7,374 nt of DNA from Clostridia bacterium (lineage in GTDB: Bacteria; Bacillota; Clostridia; Oscillospirales; CAG-272). This document shows, piece by piece, positions 4,614 through 7,374 of the stretch. The DNA lies in assembly GCA_017629395.1 (NCBI GenBank), contig JAGBXH010000485.1, forward strand, positions 1 to 7,374, read 5' to 3'. Numbering within the stretch: position 1 is the first letter of the stretch; every line of letters starts with the position of its first letter. The translations under genes were made by a program, and so were the position numbers. The notes under the pieces were generated by a model. The model ran no database searches. It saw only the letters and a program-made list of their open reading frames with translations, and was not told where the DNA came from.

Positions 4614-5984
4614 TTACTCAGCCTCTTTTTCAAGTCCTTTCATCGCCCGTTTGAACACGAACACGAACAATATCGCGGTAAAGGTGACCGCCAGCACGTC
4701 GGCAAGGGGCTCGGCAAGGTAGACTCCCGTGGTTTTGTTTTCTACCAGCGCGGGCACGATATAGATCAAGGGGAGCAGCAGCACGAACTTGCGCATAACT
4801 GCCACCGTGACCGAGCAAAGTGCCTGACCGAGCGAAACGAAGGTCATCTGGCAGGCGATCTGAATGCCGAAGAGCACCATGCCTGCGTAATAGATGCGCA
4901 GCATGGGGGTGGCAAACGCGGCAAGCTCGGGCTTATTTGTAAACATGCCCACGAAGAGTTGCGGGAAGCACATCACGGCTGCCCAAAGCGTGACCGAGTA
5001 AATGACGCAGGTCACAAGCAGCAGCTTATAGGTGTGCTTGACGCGATCGGGCTTTTTTGCGCCAAAATTGTAAGAGAGAATGGGCTGCGCGCCCTGCGCC
5101 ACGCCCTGCATGGGCAGCATGGCAAACTGCATCACGCTTGTCAGAATGGTCATAGCCCCCACGGCAATATCCCCGCCATAGGTACGCAGCGAGGTGTTAA
5201 AGCAAATGGCGATCACGCTCTCGCTGGACTGCATGACAAAGGTGGCAAGTCCGAGCGCGACGCAGGGAAGCACCACGCGCGGCACGGGCAGCATGTATTT
5301 CGGGCGCAGCTTGAGATTGGTGCGCTTACCAAGCAAAAAGAGAATGATCCAGACCGTGGACGCCGCCTGCGAGAGCACGGTGGCGATTGCGGCACCGCGC
5401 ACGCCAAGCCCCAGCCCGTAAATGAAAATGGGGTCAAGCACAATGTTTGCAGCTGCGCCGATGATGACCGACAGCATGGAGACGCGCGTAAAGCCCTGTG
5501 CCGAAATAAACGCATTCATGCCGAGCGTGAGCTGCACGAACAACGTGCCTACAGCGTAAATGCGCATGTATTCGGTGGCGTAGGTAATGGTGTTTTCACT
5601 TGCACCGAAGGCAAGCAGCAAAGGCTTATTCCATAAAAGCAAAACGGCAGTCAGTATCACCGAAATGATCAGCTGTAGTCCAAAGCAGCCGCCGAGGATG
5701 CGTTCGGCTTTTTCATAGTTGTTCTCGCCCATGGCAATCGACGCGCGCGGTGCACCGCCCGAGCCGACCAGCGCGGCAAAGGCGGACACGATCATGATCA
5801 GCGGCAGGCAAACGCCCACGCCGGTCAGGGCAAGGTCGCCGTAGCCCTCGATGTGTCCGATATATATGCGGTCAACCACGTTGTAAAGCATGTTGACCAG
5901 CTGCGCCACCACGGTGGGCAACGCCAGCTTAAAGAGCAGCCGCCCCACGGGGGCGTGCCCCAAAAATTTCTTATCCTGTTGCAT
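4614..5984 (-). CDS. MATE-family multidrug/cation efflux transporter (MepA/DinF-like)
   Basis: A 456-residue inner-membrane protein of the usual MATE length, with about 12 hydrophobic segments in two halves. Such proteins expel cationic drugs, dyes or metabolites in exchange for Na+ or H+. The start at 5984 is chosen because AAAGGA (5992-5997, minus strand) lies 7 bases upstream; a longer frame opening with TTG at 6026 would begin inside the promoter. Family marks: an N-terminal segment LALPTVVAQLVNMLYN followed by VDRIYIGH at 37-44, SGGAPRASIAMG at the end of helix 2, and NIVLDPIFIYGLGLGVRGAA mid-protein, a well-conserved MATE block; the second half repeats the pattern with MQGVAQGAQPILSYNFGA. 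No regulator is adjacent. Its promoter overlaps the terminator of the gene upstream, and it converges on the acetyltransferase gene across a shared terminator. The family is firm; the substrate is unknown. Confidence 0.92.
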   Translation of the reverse strand: MQQDKKFLGHAPVGRLLFKLALPTVVAQLVNMLYNVVDRIYIGHIEGYGDLALTGVGVCLPLIMIVSAFAALVGSGGAPRASIAMGENNYEKAERILGGCFGLQLIISVILTAVLLLWNKPLLLAFGASENTITYATEYMRIYAVGTLFVQLTLGMNAFISAQGFTRVSMLSVIIGAAANIVLDPIFIYGLGLGVRGAAIATVLSQAASTVWIILFLLGKRTNLKLRPKYMLPVPRVVLPCVALGLATFVMQSSESVIAICFNTSLRTYGGDIAVGAMTILTSVMQFAMLPMQGVAQGAQPILSYNFGAKKPDRVKHTYKLLLVTCVIYSVTLWAAVMCFPQLFVGMFTNKPELAAFATPMLRIYYAGMVLFGIQIACQMTFVSLGQALCSVTVAVMRKFVLLLPLIYIVPALVENKTTGVYLAEPLADVLAVTFTAILFVFVFKRAMKGLEKEAE

Positions 5985-6014
5985 AGATGAATCCTTTATT
6001 GAAATGATACCCAC

Positions 6015-6043
6015 ATTATAACACAAAATCGGCAGAGGGACAA
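6015..6043 (-). promoter_or_regulatory. Promoter of the MATE gene
   Basis: On the minus strand, TTGTCC (6043-6038) and a perfect TATAAT (6020-6015) are 17 bases apart. The start is expected near 6008, about 24 bases before the ATG. The -35 falls in the loop and 3' arm of the upstream gene's terminator. Confidence 0.75.
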
Positions 6044-6055
6044 GCCCTCTGCCGA
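6029..6055 (-). terminator. Terminator of the right-hand gene
   Basis: TCGGCAGAGGG (6029-6039) and CCCTCTGCCGA (6045-6055) form a perfect 11-base stem with a 5-base loop. Read on the minus strand it follows the stop codon at 6080 by 24 bases and is followed by TTTTGTGTT. This is a good Rho-independent terminator. Confidence 0.85.
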
Positions 6056-6079
6056 AAATTCATTTGGTTTTGCTTTGCA

Positions 6080-7374
6080 TCAATTGGTCAATCTGAATGC
6101 TTTGACGTAGACCGTGTCGCCTGCGGTGGGGGAAGAGAAGTAGTCAAATCTGACCATGTGGATCAAGCCCTGCCAGAAATCGAGATCCTTGACGTTGATC
6201 TGCAGCGTGTGGTACTGTCCGTCCGCGATCAGCGTGCCCGTGACTGCTGCTTCTGCTGCGGGGGCTTTGATATCTCCCGCGCAAAGGAAGAGCTGCGTTT
6301 CATACGAAGTCTGGGCATTGGTGGTGGGGATCATGTATTCGATCTCAATGATGCCGTGGTCCTCGGCAAAGTGCTGCTGTCCGCCGTAATCAAAGACGAA
6401 GGTGACGTTGGGATCGGCATCCACAGCCTTGAACATAATTGCCTTTTGCTCCTCGTCAAAGCCGTATTCGGTGCTGCGGGGATAGTTGATGGAGCTCATC
6501 CCGTCCTTCACGGAAAGATCCACAACGACGGGGGCTGCCTCCTCGCTGTAGGGCGCGCGTGCAGGGGCTTTGACGTTAAAGCCCTCGTTGGTGCTAAAGT
6601 CGCGGTTTTGGGTAAATACCTCGCGGATCTCTTCAAGATTGCCCGCGACCATCAGATAGCTGTATTCAATGGGCTCAAAGGACTTGAATGCAATTCTGTT
6701 CAAGGGGGAGATATAGCTGCAGGGGTTGCCCTTGGCATCGCTGCTGCCCTTTTGACCGGAGAGGTAGCGCATGGTCAGCACTCTGTCCACGTTCGGCACG
6801 TAAATGCCAAGACCGTACTGCGCTTCGCCGTTGATCATGGCAAACCACGTTTCGGTGTTGGGCTCCTTGAGCTGGATATAGTGGCTGGATTTGTTGGTGT
6901 TGAGGTCTACGTTGCTCCAATCGGTAATGGTGCTGAGCGCATCTCCCGTCCAGGGCTTTCCGCCGTCGTACCATACAAAGGTGTCAAAGCAGTTGACGGT
7001 ATATACTGCGGGAAGCTCCTGGTCAAGCACGGGGTGCGTCCAGCCCGAAAAATCGGTAAAGCGGTTGAACACCTCAATGTATTCGTCCTTGACCACGTAT
7101 TCGTTCTCCATATAACTGGGGGTATAGGACTCCTTGAGCGGCCAATCCAGGGGCTGCGCCTTGATATAAATGCGGTCCTTTTCAATCTTGAAGTCAATGA
7201 TACGGCTGTCGCGCTTGTTGACGTCACCGCCCTGTACGGGATTGTAAGCCACGCCCTCAACGCCCTGGTAGCCGCCCTCTACGTACTGATCCGCATAGTA
7301 GAACACACCGTAGTAGGATTGCTGGATGAGTCTGCCCTCGTCGTGCTTATTGCACATGTTGGTCACGTCTGCCA
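6080..7374 (-). CDS. C-terminal part of a large beta-rich protein, family not recognised
   Basis: The reading frame is open to the right edge of the window, so at least 431 residues are present and the N-terminus is outside. A GTG at 7366 has no ribosome binding site and should not be taken as the start. The visible protein is soluble and rich in Tyr, Trp, Asp and Asn, with no membrane segment. It opens with CNKHDEGRLIQQSYYGV (about residues 8-24), continues through an aromatic region (TDFSGWTHPVLDQELPAVY, SHYIQLKEPNTETWFAM) and ends in a separable domain from about 300 on, GFDEEQKAIMFKAVD to VYVKAFRLTN. The last part has the alternating pattern of a jelly-roll like those that bind carbohydrates. 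With a rhamnosidase-type gene nearby, a glycan-related role is reasonable but unproven, and no catalytic motif is identified. The gene is closed by a strong terminator. Confidence 0.8.
   Translation of the reverse strand, partial: ADVTNMCNKHDEGRLIQQSYYGVFYYADQYVEGGYQGVEGVAYNPVQGGDVNKRDSRIIDFKIEKDRIYIKAQPLDWPLKESYTPSYMENEYVVKDEYIEVFNRFTDFSGWTHPVLDQELPAVYTVNCFDTFVWYDGGKPWTGDALSTITDWSNVDLNTNKSSHYIQLKEPNTETWFAMINGEAQYGLGIYVPNVDRVLTMRYLSGQKGSSDAKGNPCSYISPLNRIAFKSFEPIEYSYLMVAGNLEEIREVFTQNRDFSTNEGFNVKAPARAPYSEEAAPVVVDLSVKDGMSSINYPRSTEYGFDEEQKAIMFKAVDADPNVTFVFDYGGQQHFAEDHGIIEIEYMIPTTNAQTSYETQLFLCAGDIKAPAAEAAVTGTLIADGQYHTLQINVKDLDFWQGLIHMVRFDYFSSPTAGDTVYVKAFRLTN

Noticed and set aside
4446..5636. Long plus-strand open frame of 396 codons
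   Set aside because: It lies antisense to the MATE gene, crosses the palindrome and the inverted repeat, has no ribosome binding site, and its His/Gln-rich product looks like no protein; it is a shadow of a GC-rich gene.
6001..6012. A fourth ATGATAC half-site in front of the MATE gene
   Set aside because: A 7-base match with no dyad partner, in an unrelated promoter, is expected by chance in a window of this size.
5985..6026. Longer MATE start at a TTG
   Set aside because: It would place the start codon upstream of the -10; the ATG at 5984 has AAAGGA at 7 bases.

Overview
The window looks like a chromosomal segment of a Gram-positive, gut-type Clostridia (Bacillota). The basis is AGGAGG-like ribosome binding sites, clear sigma-A type -35/-10 pairs with 17-base spacers, moderately GC-rich genes, and intergenic spaces filled with small palindromes. 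No rRNA, tRNA or CRISPR array was seen. The organism call is inference from style, not from a marker gene.

Layout. Positions 1-172 hold the start of a minus-strand gene, probably a glycoside hydrolase-like protein. It is divergent from a plus-strand GH78-type alpha-L-rhamnosidase (328-2292). The two promoters face away from each other in about 155 bases, with a palindrome over the rhamnosidase -10. Next comes a gene-poor spacer (2293-2648) with a 129-base foldback repeat whose 41-base arms are perfect. A small ferritin-like helical protein follows (2649-3083); its ribosome binding site and AUG lie inside a possible hairpin. From about 3100 to 4610 the character changes. A stretch of short, different hairpins separated by the constant linker AATATCACT precedes a strong promoter, a structured leader and an AT-richer gene for a tandem-domain GNAT acetyltransferase (3455-4360). 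A terminator and another palindrome follow. This block is bracketed by an exact 17-base inverted repeat (3107-3123 and 4591-4607). A 14-base direct repeat also brackets the acetyltransferase gene. After it, on the minus strand, lie a MATE-family efflux transporter (4614-5984) and the C-terminal part of a large unrecognised beta-rich protein (6080-7374). The terminator of the latter overlaps the MATE promoter.

How the genes may work together. The two leftmost genes fit a plant- or host-glycan utilisation locus under shared local control. The protein at the right end ends in what looks like a carbohydrate-binding-type beta-sandwich, which would suit the same theme, but this is inferred only. 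The acetyltransferase block looks like an acquired cassette between the ferritin-like gene and the MATE gene, and is the best candidate in the window for an undescribed element.
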